Assembly: GCA_002345145.1 (NCBI GenBank)
Contig: DDVC01000107.1
Location: 1 to 30,147, forward strand
Direction of reading: 5' to 3'
From: Bacteroidetes bacterium UBA2322
GTDB lineage: Bacteria > Bacteroidota > Bacteroidia > Chitinophagales > UBA2359
DNA: 30,147 nucleotides
Positions 1 to 7,279 of this stretch are shown piece after piece. A program made the position numbers and the translations under genes. Under the pieces are notes generated by a model that worked only from the letters and a program-made list of their open reading frames with translations, was not told where the DNA came from and ran no database searches. How positions within the stretch are numbered: position 1 is the first letter of the stretch; each line of letters starts with the position of its first letter.

Positions 1-1
1 T

Positions 2-652
2 TGGCAGCATTATTTTGCCGCACCTTACCAAAAGAAAATAAACCGCCTCCGCCGTGCCGACAATGGTGATATTATTGGTTGTGGCGGCACCAACAACCCG
101 GCTGCCGGTTTTTACCAAGGTTGGTTGTTTCGCTTTTCGCCACAAGGAGAGTTGCTTTGGGAAAGAGAGTATTACCATCAATCGCCATACCCTTCTATAG
201 GTTCTGCGGGCATACAATTTAATGATTTTACCGAAACTCCCGATGGCGGCATTGCAGCAACCGGCTTTTTCCAAACCCCAACCGAAATAGATATTTGGCT
301 TGTAAAAACCGATGCCAACGGGTGTATGGAAGCCGGTTGTAACGACAGTTTAATATGGTTATCGGCACAGGAGGCAGCAGAGGGCGTTTGGGTGGGTAAG
401 CCGCTGAATGCGCTGCATATTTACCCCAACCCTGCATCTTCGCAAATCAATATCCAACTCCCACACAATACCGTTTCCCCGATGCCCGCACAAATAACCA
501 TTTACAACCTATACGGGCAGACGGTATTTACCCACCCCCTACTACCCGGGCAAAGAGTGGCGCAAATAAACCTGCCGCCCCTGCCCAAAGGCATCTACCT
601 CGTACACCTGAAAGGGCAGCAGAATCTGAGTACAAAACTTGTCATAGAATAG
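2..652 (+). CDS. T9SS type A sorting-domain protein, 3' end only
   Basis: The reading frame is open from base 2 to the TAG at 650-652, so the gene starts outside the window; about 216 C-terminal residues are present. The first part carries beta-propeller-like strands (GDIIGCGGTN, TPDGGIAATGFF, IDIWLVKTDANG), typical of exported repeat proteins. The last ~80 residues form a type A T9SS sorting domain: YPNPASSQINIQL, then ITIYNLYGQTV, then GIYLVHLKG and a basic end. Inferred: a protein exported through the Sec and type IX systems and anchored at, or released from, the cell surface. The TTG at 125 is an in-frame codon, not the start. The substrate or partner cannot be read from this fragment. 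Confidence 0.88.
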   Translation, partial: WQHYFAAPYQKKINRLRRADNGDIIGCGGTNNPAAGFYQGWLFRFSPQGELLWEREYYHQSPYPSIGSAGIQFNDFTETPDGGIAATGFFQTPTEIDIWLVKTDANGCMEAGCNDSLIWLSAQEAAEGVWVGKPLNALHIYPNPASSQINIQLPHNTVSPMPAQITIYNLYGQTVFTHPLLPGQRVAQINLPPLPKGIYLVHLKGQQNLSTKLVIE

Positions 653-670
653 CCATATAACTCTGTAAAC

Positions 671-707
671 CAATTGGGACAAGTAAAAAAAGTGCTTGTC
701 CCTATTG
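671..707 (+). terminator. Hairpin after the first T9SS gene
   Basis: A 13-bp stem with one mismatch (arms 671-683 and 695-707; core GGGACAAG/CTTGTCCC) encloses an A-rich 11-nt loop. It starts 18 bases after the stop codon. No U-run follows, so it may be a weak or factor-assisted terminator or an mRNA 3'-end stabiliser. Bases 708-897 hold no convincing gene. Confidence 0.55.
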
Positions 708-897
708 TAAATCGCAAGTTATATGAAATTAAAGCAGCGGTTTAAAAGCCTTTTTACAGACAGATAACAGGCTCTTGTCAAATTTTTATCTGGTACAAAA
801 AGTTTGCGCAAAAATTCCATCGGGAAGGTTTTAAAAAAATAAAGTCCAAAGTGATAGAAAATTGGTGTTGGTAAACCATAATTTGCCAATAACGCTC

Positions 898-905
898 TAT
901 ATTTG
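898..905 (+). promoter_or_regulatory. Putative -7 element for gcvH
   Basis: TATATTTG fits the Bacteroidota sigma consensus TAnnTTTG and ends 19 bases before the gcvH ATG. I find no TTG at the usual -33 distance, so this rests on one half of the promoter. Confidence 0.4.
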
Positions 906-924
906 GCGCAAAATTGATTTTTGC

Positions 925-1308
925 ATGGAAGTAAAACAAAATTTGCGCTATACCCCCGACCACGAGTGGGTAAAACTGACCGAAAATGGTAACGCAACCG
1001 TAGGCATTACCGATTTTGCCCAAAATGAACTTGGCGACATTGTTTACATAGACATTGAAACCGTAGGGCAACATGTAGAACAAGGTGTGGCTTTTGGTTC
1101 GGTAGAAGCGGTAAAAACCGTGTCAGAACTGTTTATGCCCATAAGTGGTAAAGTAATTGCCGTAAACCCAAGTTTAAACGACCAACCCGAAATGGTTAAT
1201 GCCGACCCCTACGGCGAAGGCTGGATGATAGAAATAGAGCCCGATGATGCAACCGATATTGATGCCCTGCTATCGGCAGATGCATACATGAACCTTATAG
1301 CTCCCTAA
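925..1308 (+). CDS. gcvH: Glycine cleavage system H protein
   Basis: GcvH carries the lipoyl arm that shuttles the aminomethyl group between the P, T and L proteins of the glycine cleavage complex in the cytoplasm. The 127-residue product matches the usual family length. RYTPDHEW stands at residues 8-15, the conserved start of the fold. The lipoylated lysine is K64 in GSVEAVKTVSE. The ATG at 925 gives the canonical N terminus (MEVKQNLRYTPDHEW); a longer reading from the TTG at 862 adds residues not expected in the family. The stop overlaps the next start as TAATG, so it is translationally coupled to the VanZ-like gene. LipA, encoded at 10957, makes its cofactor. Confidence 0.97.
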   Translation: MEVKQNLRYTPDHEWVKLTENGNATVGITDFAQNELGDIVYIDIETVGQHVEQGVAFGSVEAVKTVSELFMPISGKVIAVNPSLNDQPEMVNADPYGEGWMIEIEPDDATDIDALLSADAYMNLIAP

Positions 1309-1679
1309 TGCAAAAATACGGTTGGTGGGCGGTATGGGGCTGGGCTACACTCATTTTAGTACTCTCTGCCCTGCGTGTACCTAATATAACTGCGGTAAAT
1401 ACCACACATTTAGACAAAGTAGCCCACTGGGGCATGTATGGTATTTTTACCTTTATCTTGCTTTTATTGCCTAATTTAAACCAAAAAACAAACTTTGCAC
1501 GTTATACAATAGCCGCTGTTTCTGCCATTTTGTACGGAATTTTGATGGAAATACTGCAAAATTATTTTTTTTCTGCCCGAAGTTTTGACATTTTAGACAT
1601 TCTTGCTAATATTACGGGCGTTTTTAGCGCTGCTATATGTTTTTACTTTTTTTACACTAAACCAACAAACACGCCATAA
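1308..1679 (+). CDS. VanZ-family membrane protein
   Basis: A 123-residue integral membrane protein with about four hydrophobic segments (roughly 6-23, 43-55, 67-83, 98-116). It keeps the polar signature of the VanZ-like family: D36-K-V-A-H40, then E81..Q84, R91, D94, D97, N101 and G104 in the last third. Members are named for the teicoplanin-resistance accessory protein VanZ, but the chemistry of most homologues is unknown, so no resistance role is claimed. The ATG overlaps the gcvH stop and the next gene begins two bases after its stop, so the three genes form one transcript. I recall gcvH-vanZ-tonB as a common neighbourhood in this phylum. Confidence 0.85.
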   Translation: MQKYGWWAVWGWATLILVLSALRVPNITAVNTTHLDKVAHWGMYGIFTFILLLLPNLNQKTNFARYTIAAVSAILYGILMEILQNYFFSARSFDILDILANITGVFSAAICFYFFYTKPTNTP

Positions 1680-1680
1680 T

Positions 1681-2532
1681 ATGAGTCCACTGTGGTTTTT
1701 TGCAATTCTACTTGGCATTCCTGCCTTATCATGGCTGGCATTCACCTTCTTTTTTAACCGAAAAAGTACCGACAAGGTAATAGAAGACAATGCCCCAAAT
1801 AAAAACAAGTTCTTTATGAGCAAATACCCCGATGTGGACGTATTTGCCTTTAAAGGCACTTATACCCTCATTGGGCTGCTGGTATCGCTGAGCGCTATAC
1901 TCTTTGCCTTTACCTGGAAACAACCACCCGAAAGAAACCTCAAAGATTTGGGTGATGTGGTAGTGATGGACGAAATAGAACAACTGCCGCCCCAAACTAC
2001 CCAAGCCCCTCCCCCTCCTCCACCGCCGCCGCCGCCGCCACAAATAGAAATAGTGGCAGACGAAGAAGTAGTGGCAGACGAGCCCCCGCTCCTTAATACC
2101 GAGGCTGACGAAAAAACCGAAGTGAAAGAAGCTGAGGTGGTGGTAGAAGAAATAAAGGTAGAAATTAAAGCGCCGCCACCGCCAAAAGAAAAAGAACCCG
2201 AAGAGCCCGAAATTTTTACCATTGTAGAAGAAATGCCCGAATTTCCGGGCGGACAAGCTGCCCTATTTAAATTCCTTGCCGAAAATACCAAGTACCCCGC
2301 CATGGCGCGCGAAAACGGTATAGAAGGAACCGTGTTTGTAGGTTTTGTAGTTATGGAAGACGGCACTATCAGCAATGTGCAAATTAAACGCGGATTGCCC
2401 GGCGGTGGCGCCGGCTGCGATGAAGAAGCCATACGCGTAGTAAAAACCATGCCCAAGTGGAAAGCAGGTAAACAACGCGGTAAAGCCGTAAGGGTTGCCT
2501 ATACCCTACCCTTTAAATTTAAATTGGAGTGA
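1681..2532 (+). CDS. TonB-family energy transducer
   Basis: TonB-type proteins transmit proton-motive force from an inner-membrane ExbB/ExbD motor to outer-membrane TonB-dependent transporters. This 283-residue product has a hydrophobic N terminus (4-25), a second TM segment (about 60-78), a periplasmic spacer with eleven consecutive prolines (110-120) followed by an acidic/Pro-rich stretch, and a C-terminal TonB domain (about 187-283: PEFPGGQAALFKFL, YPAMARENGIEGTVFVGFVV, MPKWKAGKQRGKAVRVAYTLPFKF). The ATG at 1681 lies two bases after the VanZ stop. A second in-frame ATG at 1816 would give the more usual one-TM form beginning MSKYPDVDVFAFKG, so the start is uncertain. No exbB/exbD pair adjoins it. 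Bacteroidota carry many paralogues, so its receptor is unknown. Confidence 0.9.
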   Translation: MSPLWFFAILLGIPALSWLAFTFFFNRKSTDKVIEDNAPNKNKFFMSKYPDVDVFAFKGTYTLIGLLVSLSAILFAFTWKQPPERNLKDLGDVVVMDEIEQLPPQTTQAPPPPPPPPPPPQIEIVADEEVVADEPPLLNTEADEKTEVKEAEVVVEEIKVEIKAPPPPKEKEPEEPEIFTIVEEMPEFPGGQAALFKFLAENTKYPAMARENGIEGTVFVGFVVMEDGTISNVQIKRGLPGGGAGCDEEAIRVVKTMPKWKAGKQRGKAVRVAYTLPFKFKLE

Positions 2533-2595
2533 TGCAGGCGCCAGTGGGTTACTTATAACCTCGCTTGTTTCAACCATATATTTGAGTTGATTGTT

Positions 2596-2631
2596 AAAAA
2601 AGGCTGTGCCAACTTTGGTACAGCCTTTTTT
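2596..2631 (+). terminator. Rho-independent terminator after the TonB gene
   Basis: A 10-bp stem (GGCTGTGCCA with TGGTACAGCC, one G-T pair; 2602-2611 and 2616-2625) with a 4-nt loop is flanked by A6 and T6 that extend the pairing. It closes the gcvH-vanZ-tonB unit and lies 149 bases before the next gene's ATG, which argues against translation from the in-frame TTG at 2591. Confidence 0.88.
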
Positions 2632-2779
2632 GTTTGGCTCTTTGACTGTTTTTATCAATTGCGCTATTGATAAAACACAAAAAAGTAAACCTTTTGTTTA
2701 TCCTTTATCACAAAACACCCTCCAATTTCGTTTACAACACAACCATCGGCTTCACCATATCCAAATATACCCATCACTT

Positions 2780-4591
2780 ATGTACCGTTTTTTTGCTCTT
2801 TGCCTCGTTCTTCTCTTTACCGTTAGCCTCTTTGCACAAGATAACTTGCAACAAGACCTGCGATTAGCACAACAATATACCCGACAAGGTGAATATGAAA
2901 AAGCTGCCGCCATTTATGAGCGGCTCTATAACCAAAACCCCAAAAGCAGCATGTATTACCGTAGTTACTATAATGCTCTGCTGGCGGTAAAAGACTTTGC
3001 CAAAGCCGAAGATTTGGTAAAAAAACAACTTAAACAAGATAAAACCGACCCTGCCCTTTATATAGACCTTGGGCTACTGCTTAAAAACCAATACAAAATT
3101 GAAGAGGGTGAAGCCGAATTTGATAAAGCCCTCAAAATGGCAAAAGACCAACAAATACTGTCTATTGCCAATGTATTTAACAATGCCGGCGAAAATGCCT
3201 ATGCCATAAAAACCTACCTCCGCGGCAGAGAACTTACCAAAAACGACAAACTTTATGCCCGCGAACTTGCCCAACAATATATGCAGGTTGGCGATAGTAA
3301 AAACGCCATTGCCGGTTTTTTAGATTACGCACTCACTCAGCCCGAACACCTGCAAATAGTGTTTAATGAACTGCTGAGGTTTACCAACAAAGAAGAAGAA
3401 ACCGAAGAGCTCCAAAAACAACTCTACGCCCGCATTCAGGCAGATAACCAAAACCTCATTTTTCCGGAAATCCTGATTTGGGTATTTTACCAAATTAAGG
3501 ATTTTGAACAAGCATTTATACAAGTAAAAGCCCTCGATAAACGGCTTAATGAAGACGGTAAAAGAGTAATGGAACTTGCCCGAAAAGCCCTGAACGAAAA
3601 ACAATACGATACCGCCATTGAAGCGTTTGAGTATGTTATTGCCAAAGGCGAAACCAACCCGCTCTACATAAGAGCCAAAGAAGAACTGCTCAATTGCCGG
3701 AACGATAAAATTGTAAATACCCCTAATTTTACCGAAGCCGACCTGCGTGGATTAGAATCGGATTACTTAGAGTTTTTACGCTTGTTTGGAAAAAATGCCA
3801 ACACCCTATCCGCTATCAGAGATTTGGCTGCTTTGTATGCTTACTACCTCAATAACGTAAACGCCGCCGTAACCCTTTTGGAAGATGCCCTTAAAATGTC
3901 ATCGGTAAACGCCTACAACCGCGCCCTTACCAAATTAGACCTTGGCGACTGTTACCTCATGCAAGGCGAAATTTGGGAAGCCACTTTGTATTACTCACAA
4001 GTGGACAAAGATTTTAAAGACGATATATTAGGTGAGGAAGCCCGATTTAAAAATGCCAAACTATCTTATTACAATGGCGATTTTGAATGGGCACAAGCAC
4101 AACTAAACGTGCTAAAAGCCTCTACCTCTGAACTTATTGCCAATGATGCCCTAAAACTATCGGTTTTTATTACCGATAACCTTGGTTTAGATACTACCGC
4201 CGTGCCCATGCAAATGTTTGCCCGTGCCGATTTGCTAACCATGCAAAACCGCTACACCGATGCCACTAAAACCCTCGACTCTATTAACAGCGCTTACCCC
4301 AATCACGCACTTGACGACGATATTTTGTATGCCCGTGCCGAAATGTCTATGCGGCAGCGCAAATATACCGAAGCGGCGCAATACTATGAGGCTATCCTGC
4401 AAAACTACGGAACCGATATTCTGGCAGATGACGCCATTTTTGCCCTTGCCGGTTTAAATGAAGTGCAATTTGGTAAAAAAGACAAGGCAATGGAGTATTA
4501 CCAGCAACTCCTCATAAAATATCCGGGGAGTTTGTATGTGGTAGAAGCCCGAAAAAGATACCGCAAACTTAGGGGAGATATGGTAAACTAA
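2780..4591 (+). CDS. Exported tetratricopeptide-repeat protein
   Basis: A 603-residue protein with a Sec signal peptide (MYRFFALCLVLLFTVSLFAQ) and then almost entirely helical repeats. TPR-like units are seen at about 25-100 (AQQYTRQGEYEKAAAIYERL, DLGLLLKNQYKIEEGEAEF), in the middle, and at the C terminus (ARAEMSMRQRKYTEAAQYYEAI; FGKKDKAMEYYQQLLIKYPGS), where the pattern resembles the YbgF/BamD type. Inferred location: periplasm or inner face of the outer membrane, acting as a protein-protein scaffold; the partner is unknown. The ATG at 2780 is chosen because it yields the signal peptide and lies beyond the upstream terminator; a 666-residue reading from TTG 2591 would run through that hairpin. 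It converges with the next gene, 47 bases away. Confidence 0.85.
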   Translation: MYRFFALCLVLLFTVSLFAQDNLQQDLRLAQQYTRQGEYEKAAAIYERLYNQNPKSSMYYRSYYNALLAVKDFAKAEDLVKKQLKQDKTDPALYIDLGLLLKNQYKIEEGEAEFDKALKMAKDQQILSIANVFNNAGENAYAIKTYLRGRELTKNDKLYARELAQQYMQVGDSKNAIAGFLDYALTQPEHLQIVFNELLRFTNKEEETEELQKQLYARIQADNQNLIFPEILIWVFYQIKDFEQAFIQVKALDKRLNEDGKRVMELARKALNEKQYDTAIEAFEYVIAKGETNPLYIRAKEELLNCRNDKIVNTPNFTEADLRGLESDYLEFLRLFGKNANTLSAIRDLAALYAYYLNNVNAAVTLLEDALKMSSVNAYNRALTKLDLGDCYLMQGEIWEATLYYSQVDKDFKDDILGEEARFKNAKLSYYNGDFEWAQAQLNVLKASTSELIANDALKLSVFITDNLGLDTTAVPMQMFARADLLTMQNRYTDATKTLDSINSAYPNHALDDDILYARAEMSMRQRKYTEAAQYYEAILQNYGTDILADDAIFALAGLNEVQFGKKDKAMEYYQQLLIKYPGSLYVVEARKRYRKLRGDMVN

Positions 4592-4638
4592 AATACTGCC
4601 TCACACCCCGCTCTCGTTTTAACCCTTGCCGCTCATCA

Positions 4639-5724
4639 TTACCGCTGCACATTATACGCTACCTTTTTAAGTGTAAACTTTCCGTAGGTAAACTTTCCAT
4701 CGGGATATTGGTAAACTGCATCGCCTTGTTCTATCACGTTCAAACCATTGATAGTGGTATAACTATGCACAGGCGTATAAAAAGTCAGTTGCTCCATTTG
4801 GTTAATCTCGGTGCGGTCGTCTGACATAAAATCTACTAATTGCCCTTGCTCATTTATATAAAGTACTGCGGAAATGGTGATACCACCGTTGGTAAAAACC
4901 GCTCGGGCAGAAGTATCGGTAAGACTCTCCCAATGAATGCGTTTGTCTATGAGGGTAGCGGGCGCTAAAAGACACATATCGTTAAAAAGGGTAACGGTTT
5001 CGGTTTTATCCATTACCGCTCCGTCATGCCAAACTACAGGTATAAGTCCAAACAACCTAATATCCATAGACGCTTTTTCGTTTGTATAACGATGATAGCC
5101 CGGCACCCAAAGCCCAAACATGCGGGCTTTCATGTAAAACAATCGGGTAGGTTGGTCAAAAAAATTGTATTGTTCAGAGGTAAACGGAAAAAAATCATTG
5201 CCTTTTTTGCGCATCTGTCCTTCAAAAACTACGTGCATGCTGGTTACCTTAGGTTTGTTTAGCGCTCCTGCAAACCTTATATAACGCTGTACCGGCGGTG
5301 GTAAAGCAACCAAATCGGATTCGGTCAAAATCACTTCGGGCAGCGAGTGAGTTCTGTTAATGTTTTCGGCTGCCTCTTTTCTGAATTGTTTTTCAAAATT
5401 GTATTGCCCCCACCCCGTTACAGAAGCTAAAAGCAATATAAAATTAGCAAATGTGCCAAACTTGGCATCTTGCCAAACCGAAAAAATAAGCGCTTGCGAA
5501 ACCAAAGCCCCAATAAAAGCGGGTATCCACCAGTAGCTATGGTTAAGCGCCAATAAAAAAGCGGCTGCAAGCAACGTTAAACCGGTAAGCAACCAAACTA
5601 TGCCGGTGGGTTTACCAATATACCGCATAAGTTGGTCAATTTGCCCTAAGTCAAACGCTTTTGCAAACCCCATAAAATGGATAAGACCATGTACCAAAAC
5701 AATAAAAACAAGAACAAAGCGCAT
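4639..5724 (-). CDS. DUF6544-like membrane protein
   Basis: A 361-residue protein with four N-terminal TM helices (about 2-20, 41-60, 64-84, 90-106) and a C-terminal globular region from about residue 125. That region opens with LPPPVQRYIRFAGAL, continues with PFTSEQYNFFDQPTRLFYMKARMFGLWVPGYHRY and ends in a beta-rich stretch (YPDGKFTYGKFTLKKVAYNV). This pattern is what I know as the DUF6544 (formerly DUF6920) family, whose function is not established. The globular part may fold like a lipid- or ligand-binding barrel (inference). It lies 56 bases downstream of holA on the same strand and may be co-transcribed with it. Confidence 0.72.
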   Translation of the reverse strand: MRFVLVFIVLVHGLIHFMGFAKAFDLGQIDQLMRYIGKPTGIVWLLTGLTLLAAAFLLALNHSYWWIPAFIGALVSQALIFSVWQDAKFGTFANFILLLASVTGWGQYNFEKQFRKEAAENINRTHSLPEVILTESDLVALPPPVQRYIRFAGALNKPKVTSMHVVFEGQMRKKGNDFFPFTSEQYNFFDQPTRLFYMKARMFGLWVPGYHRYTNEKASMDIRLFGLIPVVWHDGAVMDKTETVTLFNDMCLLAPATLIDKRIHWESLTDTSARAVFTNGGITISAVLYINEQGQLVDFMSDDRTEINQMEQLTFYTPVHSYTTINGLNVIEQGDAVYQYPDGKFTYGKFTLKKVAYNVQR

Positions 5725-5780
5725 ATCCTGTATAAGTTGAATGGTTCTAAAATTGCTTTACTTGCCGGTTTATGCTTTAA

Positions 5781-6794
5781 TTAAGCGCTGCCATATAAAA
5801 TTTTCACCATCATTTCCTTCATCAGTTCTCCATCCTGCCCGCCAACCGATTCATACCCCTTAGCTTTAAGGTCAAACTGATACAATACCTCCAACACCTG
5901 ACGGGCTTTGGGCAGGGGAAAATTTTTCACCGCTGCCTTGTAGTCTTTTAACGCCCAAGCGCTGGTTAAACCCATGTGTTTAAGCACCTGTGCTTCGGGT
6001 TGTTTTAGTACGTGGTGGTAAATATACAATTTGCTAAAAAACCGAAACAATGTGCCGGTAAGCATTACCAATGGTCCGGCTTTGGGGTTGGCGGTAAAAT
6101 AGTCCACCATTTTAAATACACGTAAAGATTGCTTGTTGGCTAACGCCTCTTGCAGTTCAAAGATATTGTACTCTTTGTTTATGCCTATGTTATCTATAAT
6201 ATGCTGTCGGGTAACAGTGGCATTTAGCGGCAGGTTTAGCATCATTTTATCTAACTCATTGGCTATATGCCCCAAGTCATTACCCAGATATTCTACCAGC
6301 ATAGCCGCCGCATCGGGCTGTATGGCGTATTGGTGTGCTTGCAGGTATTTCTGAATCCAGCCGGGAATTTGGTTTTCGTAGTACTTTTTGGCATCAAAAA
6401 TAACGCCGTTGCTATGTGCAATGGCTTTGGCAAGTTTACTGTTGCTTCTGATGGTTTTACCCTTATACGCCAGTACCAGCAGGGTGGTAGGCATGGGGTT
6501 TTGGGCATATTTTTCTAATTTTTCAATATCGGTAAGCAACTGCGCCTCCCTCACCACCACTATTTGGTAGGGCGCCATCATCGGGTATCGGCGGGCGGTA
6601 GAGGCAATGGTTTCGGCATCGGTATCTTTACCATACATTACGGTAAAATTGAACTCTTTTTCCGCATCGGTTAAAACGCCGTTTTCAATTGCCAGCGCCA
6701 GCCGGTCAATAAAAAAAGTTTCTTCGCCTTGCAGCAAATAAATGGGTCGGTGCTGTTTTGCCTTAAGCTCGCGTTTAATCTCCTCAAAAGTCAT
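5781..6794 (-). CDS. holA: DNA polymerase III, delta subunit
   Basis: HolA is the wrench subunit of the clamp loader, opening the beta sliding clamp during replication. The 337-residue length fits the family (about 340). Recognisable segments are the N-terminal RPIYLLQGEETFFIDRL (16-32), the strand IVVVREAQLL, LLVLAYKGKT, the middle LGNDLGHIANELDKMMLNLP with the ITRQHI-like turn after it, NIFELQEALANKQ, and the C-terminal collar domain helices. As usual for delta, no P-loop is present. The ATG is preceded by a TAATTTTG promoter element 19 bases away. It is the first gene of a minus-strand pair with the DUF6544-like gene. Confidence 0.93.
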   Translation of the reverse strand: MTFEEIKRELKAKQHRPIYLLQGEETFFIDRLALAIENGVLTDAEKEFNFTVMYGKDTDAETIASTARRYPMMAPYQIVVVREAQLLTDIEKLEKYAQNPMPTTLLVLAYKGKTIRSNSKLAKAIAHSNGVIFDAKKYYENQIPGWIQKYLQAHQYAIQPDAAAMLVEYLGNDLGHIANELDKMMLNLPLNATVTRQHIIDNIGINKEYNIFELQEALANKQSLRVFKMVDYFTANPKAGPLVMLTGTLFRFFSKLYIYHHVLKQPEAQVLKHMGLTSAWALKDYKAAVKNFPLPKARQVLEVLYQFDLKAKGYESVGGQDGELMKEMMVKILYGSA

Positions 6795-6813
6795 AATGTT
6801 GGTAGGTTTGGGG

Positions 6814-6821
6814 CAAAATTA
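6814..6821 (-). promoter_or_regulatory. Putative -7 element for holA
   Basis: On the minus strand this reads TAATTTTG, matching TAnnTTTG, and ends 19 bases before the holA ATG. No -33 TTG is seen at the expected distance. Confidence 0.42.
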
Positions 6822-6893
6822 CGCAAATTTGCTCTTGGTAGTGAATAATGAAAAGTGAATAGTGAATGGTTTTGGTAGATAGTAGGGGTTAGT

Positions 6894-7214
6894 GATTAAC
6901 GTGAGGTTGGAGTTAATCGGCATCTTAAAAACAAGATAGAAGCCCGATAGGGAGACATTTGGATGGGCGCAAAACCGGCAGCCATTAGCACACAGATGAC
7001 ACAGATGAGGCTGATTAGCGCCGATTTTTAAAAATAAAGACTCAAGTTTTGACTTCGGATATCGGGTTAAGTTCTTTTCTTCCCGATAAAAACAGCGTTT
7101 TAGCAGCAACCGCCCAATTCAAGGTACAGCGCGCCGTCATATACAGTCTATCCTGGTTAAAGCCTTTTCCTGTAAGCCTTTGAGCAAGCTCCCAACTCCA
7201 ACCTCGCGTTGATT
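6894..7214. repeat. 22-bp imperfect inverted repeat enclosing 277 bases
   Basis: Arms 6894-6915 and 7193-7214 are reverse complements with four mismatches; the perfect core is GAGGTTGGAGTT against AACTCCAACCTC. The enclosed segment holds the dispersed repeat at 6984-7037. The arrangement resembles a decayed non-autonomous element, but I cannot see target-site duplications. Confidence 0.5.
6984..7037. repeat. Dispersed intergenic repeat, copy 1
   Basis: ATTAGCACACAGATGACACA, then GATGAGGCTGATTAGC and a T-run/A-run end. It aligns over about 54 bases with 17308-17361, which differs at scattered positions only. Both copies are intergenic. Similar CACAGATGACACAGAT-like sequences are familiar to me from intergenic DNA of many Bacteroidota; their origin is unclear. 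Confidence 0.75.
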
Positions 7215-7279
7215 AGGGGTTAGGGTTAGTGGGTACTAAACCCATTCCTAATTGGCAATTTTTCATTTTTAACTCTTCA

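Larger units (their letters stand above)
6795..7279. other. Repeat-rich intergenic region without a gene
   Basis: This 485-base stretch between the starts/ends of two minus-strand genes has no credible coding sequence. The 96-codon frame at 6819-7109 has no family character and runs across a dispersed repeat. It holds GTGAATAGTGAA-type simple iterations (6841-6868, with an inverted counterpart at 7276-7285), a 22-bp imperfect inverted repeat (6894-6915 with 7193-7214) and a dispersed repeat at 6984-7037. Confidence 0.7.

Noticed and set aside
862..924. N-terminal extension of gcvH from a TTG
   Set aside because: It adds 21 residues absent from the family and spans the likely promoter element.
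719..997. Minus-strand frames between the first gene and gcvH
   Set aside because: They overlap the gcvH start and its promoter, and the translations show no recognisable pattern.
1308..1679. Glycopeptide-resistance gene
   Set aside because: VanZ-like membrane proteins are widespread and mostly unrelated to resistance; no van genes are nearby.
1860..2456. 198-codon minus-strand frame inside the TonB-type gene
   Set aside because: It is the antisense of the proline-rich region and gives Ser/Gly-rich text (a poly-glycine run) with no family character; the plus-strand TonB domain is unmistakable.
2591..2779. N-terminal 63-codon extension of the TPR protein from a TTG
   Set aside because: The stretch encodes the terminator hairpin and low-quality text; the ATG at 2780 starts a clean signal peptide.
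6819..7109. 96-codon minus-strand frame upstream of holA
   Set aside because: It runs through simple iterations and the dispersed repeat, and its translation looks like non-coding text.
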